A stretch of 64,000 bases of DNA from Microvenator marinus (GCF_007993755.1 NZ_CP042467.1:3434001-3498000); one strand, 5' to 3'; positions 1-10,805 are shown, counted from the stretch's first letter. Notes: generated by a model not told the origin, from the letters alone. A program made the numbers and translations.

Positions 1-486
1 AAAAAACTATTCTTAATAATGGCGGCTGCAGGCCTTTGGGCATGCGGCGACGCGCAAGCCCCAGCACAAGACGAGGGCGAGGCGTGTGAAGGACCTTCGG
101 ATGCCCTCATCTGCCAGGCCAGAGGCGCAAATTGCGGAGTGGTGACTCTCGTAGATTTTTGCGGTGTAGAGCGCACCGTAGACTGCGGTTCAGATTGCAG
201 CTGCACCCCTGAGTCTGATGAAGAATTCTGTGCAAGTCATAACCGGTCTTGCGGTGAATATGATGCAAGGGATAACTGCGGTCAGACGAGAGAGGTCGAT
301 TGTGGCTCGTGCACCGGCTCAGATTCTTGCCTCATGCTAAGTGGGTCTAGCCGTTGTTCCGGCCCGAACTCAAGCACAGGATCAACGGCAAGGACTTCCT
401 CGAGTGGCTGTCCTGTGGGCTACGGTGCATCGGGCGGAGGATGCCAGCCCGTGGTCAAGCAACGGGAGAGATACTGGAACAACTGA
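1..486 (+). CDS. Cysteine-rich secreted lipoprotein (5' end cut by window)
   Basis: The reading frame is open from base 1, and the first residues form the end of a lipoprotein signal peptide (KKLFLIMAAAGLWAC), with the lipobox LWAC at bases 34-45. The true start therefore lies just upstream of the window and the in-frame ATG at 19 is internal to the signal. The mature part contains two tandem cysteine units of the pattern C-x6-[NS]CG-x6-8-CG-x3-VDCG, then a Ser/Gly/Thr-rich tail. Such VDCG units are common in secreted proteins of Myxococcota; their function is unknown to me. It is followed by a strong terminator. The secretion call is firm; no biochemical role is proposed. Confidence 0.75.
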   Translation, partial: KKLFLIMAAAGLWACGDAQAPAQDEGEACEGPSDALICQARGANCGVVTLVDFCGVERTVDCGSDCSCTPESDEEFCASHNRSCGEYDARDNCGQTREVDCGSCTGSDSCLMLSGSSRCSGPNSSTGSTARTSSSGCPVGYGASGGGCQPVVKQRERYWNN

Positions 487-517
487 GACCTCGGGCAAGA
501 CTCAAGAAAGACAAAAC

Positions 518-546
518 AAAAGGCCAGTCGCATGACTGGCCTTTTT
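518..546. terminator. Bidirectional intrinsic terminator
   Basis: A perfect stem (AAAGGCCAGTC paired with GACTGGCCTTT) with a 4-base GCAT loop lies between two convergent genes. It has A residues on the left arm and a T-run on the right arm, so it can stop transcription from both sides. Confidence 0.9.
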
Positions 547-571
547 GGTTTCATCCAGAATTTCTAAGAGA

Positions 572-1423
572 TTAGAACTTCATTTGGACGTTGGTACCGA
601 AGCTGATCGCCATGATGTCGGTACCAGGATTCTCAGCGCCTTCAGCAAGGCTTACGAAGCCTGGGAACATCAACTGGAGCGCTACGTCAACGACGTTTCC
701 ACCAGCGAGCAAGGTGTATCCTGCGTGGATACCGAATGGGATTGCGCCAGCGTCGGTTTCAAACTCAGGAAGAACAAGTCCGGTTTCGGCTCCAACAAAA
801 ATCTTTGGAGTGACGCTTTGAGTAAAGCGAACTGGAATCACAAGGCTCTTGCCGAGCTCGTCTCCAAAGTTAAGTGGGAAGAAGAGACCCGTGTCGAGGC
901 GTGAGTTTCCACCAAAACGGAAGAGGAAAGGAACACCAACATTCAAGCCAAAGTCGAGGCCTTCAGAAATTGGCACCGATGCCGTCAGGCGAACACCAGC
1001 GTCGAAGTTTCCGAGGTCCATCGCGTAGGTTGCGAATACAGGAATTGCGGAGATAAGGTCTCCCTCAGCGCCTTCTGGTTGAATAAGCAGAAGAGGAAGC
1101 ATCACACCTGCTTCGAGCTCCGGGGTAATCCCGTAAGCGGCACCGACATTCATCACACCAGTGCTCAAATCGAGCTCGAAGTCTCCCTCACCGAACACAG
1201 CGCGGTTGTAGTTGAAACCCGGGCCATTGCTTCCGAACGCCGAAGCGTTTCCAAGAGCCTGGGTTGAGGTTGGGCCCGCAAGAATGGTCAGGCTTCCCTG
1301 AGCTGCGGTCATGTTACGCGCTGCGTACTTACCACCAAGGCCTTCACGGCGCTCAGCAGATGCATCAGCAGTCATCGCAAGAGTAAGAATTGAAACGGTC
1401 AATACTTGAGCTAATCTCATCAT
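572..1423 (-). CDS. Outer-membrane beta-barrel protein
   Basis: A 283-residue protein with an N-terminal Sec signal (MMRLAQVLTVSILTLAMTADASA), then alternating hydrophobic/polar strands and short Gly/Asn turns, ending in the C-terminal Phe (NVQMKF) typical of barrels recognised by the BAM complex. No catalytic motif is visible. A GAGG ribosome site precedes the ATG pair at 1423/1420. It is transcribed alone, towards the terminator at 518-546. It may be a porin or a transport/adhesion barrel; the substrate cannot be told. Confidence 0.75.
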   Translation of the reverse strand: MMRLAQVLTVSILTLAMTADASAERREGLGGKYAARNMTAAQGSLTILAGPTSTQALGNASAFGSNGPGFNYNRAVFGEGDFELDLSTGVMNVGAAYGITPELEAGVMLPLLLIQPEGAEGDLISAIPVFATYAMDLGNFDAGVRLTASVPISEGLDFGLNVGVPFLFRFGGNSRLDTGLFFPLNFGDELGKSLVIPVRFTQSVTPKIFVGAETGLVLPEFETDAGAIPFGIHAGYTLLAGGNVVDVALQLMFPGFVSLAEGAENPGTDIMAISFGTNVQMKF

Positions 1424-1633
1424 CTACCTCACAGGTTGGGCCTTCAAATGGCCACAGGTTAGAAAAAACTCATCATTTAGTACTTCTCGACCAGCCTGCT
1501 CGCTTGATAACATGTAGTTTGAATCTGTCGATAAAAAAGTTGATCTCATATACAGTTCATGACGCAGGTAGTCATAGGTCTGCCCCCTAGACGAGGCTCG
1601 ACCGCGCTTTATTCACATCGGTAAGAGAGAAAA

Positions 1634-2104
1634 ATGCGATTTTCGATTCAAAAACACGAAGCCATTGACCTCCACTACGTTTTAAGGCTCGAAGTTGGCG
1701 ACCAAATCCGGTCCTGGGCGGTCCCCCGCGGCCCCTCTCCAGACCCGCGCGTCAAGCGCCTCGCCATTCCCGTTGAAGAATCTTGCGCGCTAGATTTCGA
1801 AGGCATCTATCCCCCAGGAAGCACCGATAAAATCATCGTCTGGGATACCGGCGAGTACACCCCTTTTGAACTCGATGGCGAGCCGATGTCGGTGGAGGAA
1901 AGTCTGAGCGAAGGTAAATTAGAGTTCACGCTGCACGGCCAAAAACTCCAAGGTGGCTTCCAACTACTCCGAATCGACGACCCCGACGAGCGCTGGCTCC
2001 TCATGAAAAATAGCGACGAGAAAGCCACGAGCCGACGAAACCCGGTAGTCTCACAACCACTCTCCGTGGTATCCGGGCGCGACGTCAGCGAAGTGAAAGA
2101 ATGA
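1634..2104 (+). CDS. LigD-type 3'-phosphoesterase domain protein, active site degenerate
   Basis: 156 residues align by eye over their whole length with the 3'-phosphoesterase (PE) module of bacterial NHEJ ligase LigD: QKHEAIDLHYVLRLE, SWAVPRGPS, VWDTGEY and a WLLMKNSDE end. The PE module trims 3'-phosphates and ribonucleotides. Two of its histidines (His8, His14) and Arg18 are kept, but the Asp of the LHYD motif is Val16, the metal-binding His of VEDH is Ser50, and a two-residue deletion removes the following Tyr. No ligase or polymerase module is attached. The stop overlaps the start of the methyltransferase gene by 4 bases, so the two are translationally coupled. It is probably inactive as a canonical PE or has a changed role. 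Confidence 0.75.
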   Translation: MRFSIQKHEAIDLHYVLRLEVGDQIRSWAVPRGPSPDPRVKRLAIPVEESCALDFEGIYPPGSTDKIIVWDTGEYTPFELDGEPMSVEESLSEGKLEFTLHGQKLQGGFQLLRIDDPDERWLLMKNSDEKATSRRNPVVSQPLSVVSGRDVSEVKE

Positions 2105-3537
2105 TTGAAATAGAGCGCGGCTTTCGCCAGGGGGACCTCCTCAACGTACAAATCGAAGGACTCGACCGCGATGGAGTAGGTACCGCGCGGCTTCGTGTGC
2201 ACCTCAAGCCCCAGAAGGAAGACCGAAGCTATACCGTCCGAGTCCCGCAATCGGTCCCGGGCGATGAGCTCGCCGTGGAGGTCACCTCGGTCAGGCGGCG
2301 CGACGTCTTCGCTAAGATTAATGCCATTCAGACGCCTTCTGCGCTGCGCGTGAAGCCTCCCTGCCAACATATCTTAGAGACACCGCCCTGCGGAGGCTGC
2401 ACCCTGCAAATGGTGGATTATCGCCACCAACTCATGCTCAAAGAACGCGGCATCAAAGAGGCTATGAGCCGCCACGGCATCGACCCGGGGCTGGTGCTCC
2501 CGCCTCGGCCGTCTCCCCATGAATGGCGTTATCGCAATAAAATGGAGTTCAGCTTTTCGCCTGGCCCAAATCCGCAAATCGGTTTGCGGCCGGCTGGCTA
2601 TAAGTTCGATGTCGTCGACCAAAAGACCTGCCTTCTCTTTGGCGAATGGGCCATGGGCGTGCTCGAGCTGGTCAAGGGTTGGGCTGCCCAACACGGCTTT
2701 GAAGGCTACCATTTTAAGCGGGGTACCGGGCATCTCAGGGCCCTAATGGTCCGGGAGGGAAAGCGGTCGGGCCAAAGGCTCGTGGAGCTTATGGCAGCGA
2801 GTCCACGAGACAAGAATGATGGCATGGAAGAGGCTTTTGAGGCGCTCGCGCACAAGCTCGTTCATGAACATGGAGTCGATGGCGCGCACCTCAGCGAGCA
2901 TTTTGTGCAGCGCGGCTCGCCAAGTGTAGTGACGCCGCTGATTCAAGTTGGGCAGCTTACGTTTCGAGATTCAATGCGTATTGAAGGGCCGAGTACGATG
3001 CGTGAGCTTGAGTTCGATGTGGGACCGCGCGACTTCTTCCAGCCCAATCCAGCGCAGGCGGAGAAGATTTACTCGCACGTGGTGGGCATGGTTCAGAAGT
3101 ACAGCTCTGTGCTGGACCTCTACTGCGGGACTGGGACGATTGGCCTTGCCATGGCGCCCTTTGTCGATCGAGTGCGCGGCATCGAGCTTGTGCCGACTGC
3201 CATCGAGAACGCGCGCAAGAATGCAGAGCTCAACGGCATTGAGAACGCCGAGTTTATGGCGGGCGACGTGGCTGAGATTCTGCCACAATTAGACACCTCC
3301 GATGTGGAATGCATCGTGGTGGACCCCCCGCGTGCTGGCTTGCATCCGGATGCCTTGCGGCTCATCGACTTCAGTCAGGCACGCGCGCTCGTGTACGTCT
3401 CATGTAATCCCGATTCTCTTGGGCGCGATTTGAAAGTCCTCTCGCGTGGCTGGAGCATCGGCGATATCCAGCCTTTCGATATGTTCCCGCATACGAATCA
3501 CGTGGAGAACGTGGTGCTCTGCACACGCGGCGGCTAA
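2101..3537 (+). CDS. RNA (uracil-5-)-methyltransferase, RumA/TrmA family with Fe-S cluster
   Basis: 478 residues: an N-terminal TRAM RNA-binding domain (about 5-75), a 4Fe-4S cysteine set (Cys88, Cys97, Cys100, Cys177), then an S-adenosylmethionine Rossmann fold with DLYCGTGTIGL, VDPPRAGL and the catalytic-cysteine motif VYVSCNPD near 440. The family methylates C5 of uridine in 23S rRNA (RlmD/RlmC) or tRNA (TrmA/TrmFO-like); the TRAM plus Fe-S layout favours an rRNA enzyme, but the exact target cannot be assigned. The ATG overlaps the preceding stop (ATGA). Confidence 0.9.
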   Translation: MIEIERGFRQGDLLNVQIEGLDRDGVGTARLRVHLKPQKEDRSYTVRVPQSVPGDELAVEVTSVRRRDVFAKINAIQTPSALRVKPPCQHILETPPCGGCTLQMVDYRHQLMLKERGIKEAMSRHGIDPGLVLPPRPSPHEWRYRNKMEFSFSPGPNPQIGLRPAGYKFDVVDQKTCLLFGEWAMGVLELVKGWAAQHGFEGYHFKRGTGHLRALMVREGKRSGQRLVELMAASPRDKNDGMEEAFEALAHKLVHEHGVDGAHLSEHFVQRGSPSVVTPLIQVGQLTFRDSMRIEGPSTMRELEFDVGPRDFFQPNPAQAEKIYSHVVGMVQKYSSVLDLYCGTGTIGLAMAPFVDRVRGIELVPTAIENARKNAELNGIENAEFMAGDVAEILPQLDTSDVECIVVDPPRAGLHPDALRLIDFSQARALVYVSCNPDSLGRDLKVLSRGWSIGDIQPFDMFPHTNHVENVVLCTRGG

Positions 3538-3842
3538 GCCCGCACCCCCCACCTAAAATTTTGTGCACCTACGCTCTCGGATGTATTTTCGAGGCCGAGC
3601 TGGTTTGTTCGGCTGGAGTAGGTTTGCCGCACTTGGAGTATAAATTGTCCACTTGTTGGATAGAGAAGTTGCCGATCGTGGTGGCTAAGTGCTTAGAATT
3701 CCGACTCACGGGTCTTTGCGGGCATGGAATGACTATTGCACAACTGTGCGGCGCAAGGGTGTATTGACACTCATAAAGTGGTGTGCCACCTTCCCCGCCC
3801 GCTGTTCAGGCGGTGGAAGCTGGTCACAAAGGAAGTTGATAG
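3538..3842. other. Intergenic region upstream of hisC
   Basis: 305 bases without a convincing gene. A 68-codon frame at 3561-3767 has no ribosome site and no recognisable family. A TTGACA box at 3764-3769 lacks a matching -10. A small hairpin (CCGCC...GGCGG, about 3797-3815) lies in the presumed hisC leader, and AAAGGAAG before 3843 is the likely ribosome site. Confidence 0.5.
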
Positions 3843-4988
3843 ATGGGTAAACGAGAAGTTGTTCTTCGGATTGTGTCCGACACGCCTCCTCCAAGAGGCG
3901 TAGTCGCCGCCGGTCCTGTTCGCGAGCTGGTACCGTACGAAGCTGTATCAAGCCAGCGAACCATTGAGGCATTGCAGGGCTCTTCGCCCATCTTCAAGCT
4001 GGACTGGAATGAATCCACGATTCCTCCAAGCCCAAAGGTCCAACAGTCGATCGTGCATCACGTCACGAACGGCCCGGGACTTAACTGGTATCCGGAGCTG
4101 AGCTCACGCAGCCTGCTCCTTGCGCTCAGCGATTATACCAACGTTCGGCCCGACCAACTCATGGTCACCAATGGCTCGGACGACGCGCTCCACCTGATTT
4201 GCTCCACGTTCCTCGACCACGACGACGAAGTTGTGGTTCCTGTGCCGACCTACAACCACTTTGTAGTCTTCGCACAGAGCAAGGGAGCCAAAATCGTTCC
4301 GGTTCAAACCGAGAACCTCTTTGCATCGAATATCGAGGCGATCCGCGACGCAATGACGCATAAGACGCGGCTCCTCTACCTCGTGAGCCCGAACAACCCA
4401 ACCGGTGTCGTCGCGCACCCAGAAATGATCGAGGAGCTCTGCCAGGACTTCCCGAATACGCTCATCGTCTTGGACGAAGCATATTTCGAGTTCTCGCAGG
4501 TCACCGGCATTGGGCTCGTGCAGCGTTTCCCGAACCTGATCGTCACACGAACCTTCTCCAAGGCCTTCGGACTCGCCGGCCTTCGCGTGGGTTATCTTGC
4601 GGCGCATCCAGACATTCTGGAAAACCTCAGCCGAATCTACAATCCTAAGAGCGTCAACACACTCGCGCAGATCGGCGCGCTCGCCGCTCTCTCCGATCTC
4701 GACTACCTCAACGAGTATCTCGACGAGGTGATCGAGTCCAAGCGGATGCTTCGTGAATTCTTCGCTCAGCGCCAAGGCGTAGAAGCATGGATCACGGCCG
4801 CAAACTTCGTGGTTCTGCGGGTTTCCGACGTCAAAGACACCCTTCGCCAGCTCGAAGGGCTCGGTGTCTACGTGCGTGACCGCTCATCCTACCAGGGCAT
4901 GGAAGGATGTATCCGAATGACAGTTGGAACAGTTGAACAAACTCAACGACTTATCGACCGTCTTTCAAAAGTCTTCCCAGAGAGATAA
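3843..4988 (+). CDS. hisC: Histidinol-phosphate aminotransferase
   Basis: 381 residues of a fold-type I PLP aminotransferase. Visible motifs: LDWNEST and GPGLNWYPE near the N terminus, TNGSDDALHLI, SPNNPTG, VLDEAYFEF and the PLP-lysine motif TFSKAFGLAGLRVGY (Lys about residue 240). The combination is typical of HisC, which converts imidazole-acetol phosphate and glutamate to histidinol phosphate in histidine synthesis; aromatic aminotransferases of the same clade cannot be fully excluded. The N terminus carries about 25 extra residues compared with compact HisC. The ATG has an AAAGGAAG ribosome site. No other his genes are nearby. Confidence 0.85.
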   Translation: MGKREVVLRIVSDTPPPRGVVAAGPVRELVPYEAVSSQRTIEALQGSSPIFKLDWNESTIPPSPKVQQSIVHHVTNGPGLNWYPELSSRSLLLALSDYTNVRPDQLMVTNGSDDALHLICSTFLDHDDEVVVPVPTYNHFVVFAQSKGAKIVPVQTENLFASNIEAIRDAMTHKTRLLYLVSPNNPTGVVAHPEMIEELCQDFPNTLIVLDEAYFEFSQVTGIGLVQRFPNLIVTRTFSKAFGLAGLRVGYLAAHPDILENLSRIYNPKSVNTLAQIGALAALSDLDYLNEYLDEVIESKRMLREFFAQRQGVEAWITAANFVVLRVSDVKDTLRQLEGLGVYVRDRSSYQGMEGCIRMTVGTVEQTQRLIDRLSKVFPER

Positions 4989-5071
4989 ACCGACGCTTGA
5001 GCCTTTGGGTTTGGGTTGCTAAGGTGCCCACCCGAGCTGACAGCCCGGACCAATTCTCCGAGTCTCAGTGA

Positions 5072-6748
<1,677 letters not shown>

Positions 6749-6840
6749 ACCCCTCAAGCCTTGCGTTTGGCGCGTTTTTCGCGGTATCACGCCTCGGATT
6801 GAAAATTTGCGCGAAGACGCGCCGATATCAAGGAAATCAG

Positions 6841-7602
6841 ATGAAAAATCTCCAGGTCCTTTTGATAGTCCTTTGCAGCCTGACTCTGAGCTCGGTAGCC
6901 AGTGCTCAGGACCCGTTTTCGTTGTCGATGGGTGTGGGATTGAAGGGTGGCATCAACGGTAACGGCTACACCGGTGTGGCTGAAGGTGATTCGCTGCCCC
7001 TAAACAACCAACAAGTCACGGGCGATCCTGAGATCTATCCCGCTGGTGGAGTCGGTGGTGCTATCGGCCTGCACTTGGATGTGCGAGCTTTTGACCTTGT
7101 GGGGCTTGAGACCGGGCTTCATCTCTCTTACGACAATGCCGATGGCTATGAGGACAAGAACGTCAACGGTGTAGCCGCGGGAAGGGATAATCAGACCCAG
7201 CGGACCACCGCTTTGCACGTACCTTTGCTGCTCAAGTTTTGGGTACCTGGCTTGATGGTGCGACCGGTGTTCGGATTGGGCGCTCAGTTTGTGTTTCAGC
7301 AGGATTCCACCCTTGAGCATGACAATGCGGGTGGGCGCTTCATCACGAATCCTCGGACCATTGAGACCAGCAACTACGTGCTCGGCATGTTGACGGCGGG
7401 CCTTGAGATTAACGTGCTTTACGTGCGCATCCCCATTGAACTTCGCCTCGGCTACAACCTTGGCTTTGGCAGCGCGGCATCAGACCGTGTGCGCCTTGAA
7501 GGCAACAACCCTGGCACAGCTACGGTGGTGTACGACGGCGCCTACCAATTCCACGCCGCCCTCTTCACTGGCATCATCTACGAATACGACTTTTTGTTTT
7601 AG
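6841..7602 (+). CDS. Outer-membrane beta-barrel protein
   Basis: 253 residues starting at ATG 6841, which has an AAGGA ribosome site and gives a clean signal peptide (MKNLQVLLIVLCSLTLSSVASA, cleavage before QD). The mature part is Gly-rich with alternating strands and ends in EYDFLF, an aromatic C-terminal residue as in OmpW/PorT-like eight-stranded barrels. An upstream in-frame ATG at 6799 would bury the signal. The role is unknown; it may be a lineage-specific small barrel. Confidence 0.7.
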   Translation: MKNLQVLLIVLCSLTLSSVASAQDPFSLSMGVGLKGGINGNGYTGVAEGDSLPLNNQQVTGDPEIYPAGGVGGAIGLHLDVRAFDLVGLETGLHLSYDNADGYEDKNVNGVAAGRDNQTQRTTALHVPLLLKFWVPGLMVRPVFGLGAQFVFQQDSTLEHDNAGGRFITNPRTIETSNYVLGMLTAGLEINVLYVRIPIELRLGYNLGFGSAASDRVRLEGNNPGTATVVYDGAYQFHAALFTGIIYEYDFLF

Positions 7603-7619
7603 TGTCCCTACCCGTCCGT

Positions 7620-7643
7620 CTAGCGACGGAGCCCGCGTTGACA
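7620..7643 (+). repeat. Dispersed intergenic repeat, copy 1
   Basis: Contains GAGCCCGCGTTGACA (7629-7643), identical over 15 bases to copy 2 at 51661-51675. The left arm is diverged here. It lies 5 bases before the start of the exopolyphosphatase gene. Confidence 0.5.
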
Positions 7644-7647
7644 AAAT

Positions 7648-9150
7648 ATGGCCTACAAAAGACTCACGACCCCCGAAATCATGGCGGCTGTCGACTTAGG
7701 TTCGAATAGCTTTCACATGGTGATTGCCCGGTTCACGAACGGCGAACTGGTCGTGGTGGATAGAATTAAGGAGATGGTTCGGCTCGCGGAGGGGCTTGGG
7801 CCCGACAACGTCCTTACCCTCGACTCACAAGAGCGCGCGCTCGAGACGCTCGCCCGCTTTGGCGATCGCGTCAAAGGCATGCCCAAAGGCAGTGTGCTCG
7901 CCGTAGGCACCAACACGCTACGCAAGGCCGCCAACACCCGTGGGTTTCTAAGAAAGGCCGAAGAGGCACTCGGCCACGACATCTCGGTGGTCTCCGGTGC
8001 TGAAGAAGCCCGTCTTATTTACCTCGGAGTGGCCCAAACCATCGGGGCGAGCGAGCAGCCTCGCCTGGTCATGGACATTGGGGGCGGTAGCACCGAGTTC
8101 ATCATCGGCCGCTCCTACGAACCCGTGATCCGCGAAAGCAAGTACATGGGATGTGTGTCGTTCTCCAAGAAGTACTTCCCTGACGGAGCCCTAACAAAGC
8201 GCGCATTCGACCGCGCAGTCATCGCCGCACAACAAGAGATTCGGGGCACGGATTCGAGGTTTAAGAAGGTTGGCTGGGAACAAGCTGTAGGCTCGTCCGG
8301 TACGATTCGTGCCGTGTACGATATCCTCGTAGCTAACGGTACGGAGCGTGCCATCACCTACCGCGGACTCAAGGCGCTGCGCACCCTGATGATTGAAGCG
8401 GGACGCGTTGAAAAGCTGGATTCCATCAAGGGTCTTCCGGTAGGCCGAGCCCCAGTATTGGCCGGAGGTGTGGCTATATTGTTGGCGGCTTTCAAGTCGC
8501 TCGGCATCGAGTCCATGTCGGTCTCAGACGGCGCCCTTCGTGAAGGTCTACTTTATGACCTCCTTGGCCGATACAGTGACGCTGATATCCGCGACGAGAC
8601 CATCGAAATCTTGGCTACAAAAAATCAGGTGGATACGGACCACGCGAACCGCGTTGCGCAAGTCGCCATGCAGCTCTACGAAGCCGTTGCTGACACCTGG
8701 GAGCTCAGAAATAACGAGTGCGATCGGTTCCTCGCCTGGGCTGCTGAGATTCACGAAATTGGAATGTCCATTTCCTACAGCCGTTATCACAAGCACGGCT
8801 CGTATCTGGTGCAAAACTCGGAATTGCCAGGCTTCTCGCGTGAAGACCAAAAGCTCCTTTGGGCCATCATTCGAAGCCACCGGCGCTCGTTTAAGGCACA
8901 CCGTTTTGTGGACCTTCACCTGCCCTTTGACCGGCTCGGGCCGCGGCTCACGGTGCTTTTGAGGCTCGCTGTGGTACTTGCACGCTCGCGCACAGACGAC
9001 CTTCCGCTCCCCAAAATCAAGATTAAGGAGCCACATCAGGTGCGCCTCAAATTTGAGGATGACCTCTTGGACTCTTCCCCACTCTTGCTCGCTGATCTAA
9101 ATGAAGAGGCGAGTTTCCTTGCACCGGCGTTCGAACTCAAGTTCAAATGA
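7648..9150 (+). CDS. ppx: Ppx/GppA-family exopolyphosphatase
   Basis: 500 residues with the actin-like ATPase fold of Ppx/GppA phosphatases: phosphate-1 motif AAVDLGSNSFHMVIA, VVSGAEEARLIYLGV, phosphate-2 motif VMDIGGGSTEFII, and GSSGTIRAV; the second half is a helical HD-like domain (AAEIHEIGM near 370). It hydrolyses polyphosphate or pppGpp; the two activities cannot be separated by eye. The gene is 6 bases upstream of nadC and probably cotranscribed with it. The product should be cytoplasmic. ATG 7648 and the internal ATG at 7681 are both possible starts; the longer is kept because no ribosome site is clear. Confidence 0.85.
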   Translation: MAYKRLTTPEIMAAVDLGSNSFHMVIARFTNGELVVVDRIKEMVRLAEGLGPDNVLTLDSQERALETLARFGDRVKGMPKGSVLAVGTNTLRKAANTRGFLRKAEEALGHDISVVSGAEEARLIYLGVAQTIGASEQPRLVMDIGGGSTEFIIGRSYEPVIRESKYMGCVSFSKKYFPDGALTKRAFDRAVIAAQQEIRGTDSRFKKVGWEQAVGSSGTIRAVYDILVANGTERAITYRGLKALRTLMIEAGRVEKLDSIKGLPVGRAPVLAGGVAILLAAFKSLGIESMSVSDGALREGLLYDLLGRYSDADIRDETIEILATKNQVDTDHANRVAQVAMQLYEAVADTWELRNNECDRFLAWAAEIHEIGMSISYSRYHKHGSYLVQNSELPGFSREDQKLLWAIIRSHRRSFKAHRFVDLHLPFDRLGPRLTVLLRLAVVLARSRTDDLPLPKIKIKEPHQVRLKFEDDLLDSSPLLLADLNEEASFLAPAFELKFK

Positions 9151-9156
9151 GGCACC

Positions 9157-10002
9157 ATGAGATTGACCATCACCCCGCATATTCAGCGCCTGATCGACCT
9201 CGCCCTAGACGAGGATGATATCGCCTTTGACGTGACCTCCAACATCTTCTTTGAATCCGACACCCACGCACGACTTGTGGCCAAGGAAGACCTCGTGCTC
9301 GCGGGGCAAGACGTGTTCAAAGAAGTTTTCAGGCGCGTGGACCCCAAGATCCAGTGGGAGTTTTTGGACACCGATGGTGCTCGTATTACTCGCGGCACCG
9401 TCTTCGCCAATGGACACGGTGATGCCGGCAACCTGCTTCGCGCAGAGCGAACCGCGCTGAACTTCCTACAGAGAATGTGCGGCGTAGCCACGTTGACTCG
9501 CCAGTTTGTGGACGCCCTCGGTCCCGGCGAGACGCGCATTTGCGACACACGAAAGACCATGCCGGGTTGGCGGGTGCTCGATAAGTACTCGGTGAGCCGC
9601 GGAGGTGGCGCCACGCATCGCCTGACGCTCTCTGGCGGCGTGATGCTCAAGGACAACCACCTTGCGGCCGCAGGGGGCGTTGAGCGCGCCATGGAGCTCG
9701 TTCGAGACCACGCGCCGCACACGCTGCGCGTAGAAGTTGAGGTTGAGAGCCGCGAGCAGACTCAGGCGGCCCTGGACGCGGGGGCTGAGATCATCATGTT
9801 GGATAATATGAGCCAGGATGCCATGCGTGAGGCCGTCGCCCTTATCCGCGCACAGTCGGACACGGTGCTCATTGAGGCCAGCGGCAACATGACGCTTGAG
9901 CGCCTCGGCGGCCTCCAGGGACTTGGGCTGGACTTCATCTCGGTGGGCGCACTCACCCACTCGGTCAAGGCCGCCGATATATCAATGAAGCTCGCTACCT
10001 AG
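9157..10002 (+). CDS. nadC: Nicotinate-nucleotide pyrophosphorylase (quinolinate phosphoribosyltransferase)
   Basis: 281 residues matching NadC along its length: EDDIAFDVTSN, the long helix with RAERTALNFLQRMCGVAT, CDTRKTMPGWRVLDKYSV, GGGATHR, MLKDNH, and the C-terminal barrel strands EVEVESREQ, IIMLDNM and ISVGALTHS. It makes nicotinate mononucleotide from quinolinate and PRPP in NAD synthesis. It follows ppx by 6 bases. Its 3' end meets the convergent TIGR04255 gene with a 4-base overlap. Confidence 0.95.
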   Translation: MRLTITPHIQRLIDLALDEDDIAFDVTSNIFFESDTHARLVAKEDLVLAGQDVFKEVFRRVDPKIQWEFLDTDGARITRGTVFANGHGDAGNLLRAERTALNFLQRMCGVATLTRQFVDALGPGETRICDTRKTMPGWRVLDKYSVSRGGGATHRLTLSGGVMLKDNHLAAAGGVERAMELVRDHAPHTLRVEVEVESREQTQAALDAGAEIIMLDNMSQDAMREAVALIRAQSDTVLIEASGNMTLERLGGLQGLGLDFISVGALTHSVKAADISMKLAT

Positions 10003-10805
10003 ACTGGCTCAACCGAGCTGTACTTCGCCACAAAAGCGTCAGTTACCGACCAGAGCAAAAATACGTGGAGTCGTTCGCAAAAATCGCGCACCTCATCCAC
10101 CACACTCTCTACGTCCAGTGCGCGTGATTCCAACGCGTACCCGTCTAAGTCCAGGAGCCAGGTGGGGGCACCAATCGGTGGAATGGCGGCAGGATCTAGG
10201 GTTCCTCCGGGAGGGATCACGCCCCAGCGCGCGCGAAGCCGGCCGTGTTGGTCGGGCAGCTCAAACTCGTGCTCTGACATCGAAAGGCGAATCTGTTCCG
10301 AGAAGTTGGTCAAGTAGATGGGCGTCAGGTCCGGGCGAACAAGGGTGGTGAGTTCTTCTAAATCCTCGGCACCTAGCCGCCAGACGTATCGCACGCCGAT
10401 TCGGTCTACACTCGACGCGCCGATATGCCGCTGAAACATCCCGAGGAGCGATTCGAGACGTTCTAAAAAGTCCTCTTGGCCCTCATAGGCTTGTGTCTCA
10501 AGAGCGATGAACTCGCGCGCGAGCGTGACCGTCCACGAATCGTCCGGCGTCATGAAGCGCCACGACGTGTCCACGCGAGTCTCAATAGGCCCCTGAGGCC
10601 CAATCACCACGCCCTTATTCTGCACGGGCTTGACCACGGGATAGGTGGCCTGAAGGAGTTCTCCAAACGGCCGCACGAAATCCTGATCGCTAATGGAATC
10701 CTGTGCCGGAAACCGAATCTGAGCGATGACGCGGGAGAGTGGCCCCTTTTGGAAAACGAGCTCTTCGCTGGCCGGATGTGTGAGGGGATCTTTGATAAAA
10801 TCCAT
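9999..10805 (-). CDS. TIGR04255-family protein
   Basis: 268 residues from ATG 10805, which follows a perfect AAGGAGG ribosome site; the longer frame to 10877 would run into the divergent gene. The N-terminal pattern (PLSRVIAQIRFP, then a predicted DFVRPFGELLQATYP) and the C-terminal ending about a long helix before VTDAFVAKY resemble the sporadically distributed TIGR04255 family, whose function is unknown and which is often seen in accessory islands. It is convergent with nadC and divergent from the ATP-grasp gene, 58 bases away. Confidence 0.6.
   Translation of the reverse strand: MDFIKDPLTHPASEELVFQKGPLSRVIAQIRFPAQDSISDQDFVRPFGELLQATYPVVKPVQNKGVVIGPQGPIETRVDTSWRFMTPDDSWTVTLAREFIALETQAYEGQEDFLERLESLLGMFQRHIGASSVDRIGVRYVWRLGAEDLEELTTLVRPDLTPIYLTNFSEQIRLSMSEHEFELPDQHGRLRARWGVIPPGGTLDPAAIPPIGAPTWLLDLDGYALESRALDVESVVDEVRDFCERLHVFLLWSVTDAFVAKYSSVEPV

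Noticed and set aside
1634-2104. NHEJ ligase D locus
   Set aside because: No ligase, polymerase or Ku gene is nearby and the phosphoesterase active site is degenerate.
3561-3767. 68-codon frame before hisC
   Set aside because: No ribosome site, no family and Cys-rich random-looking composition.
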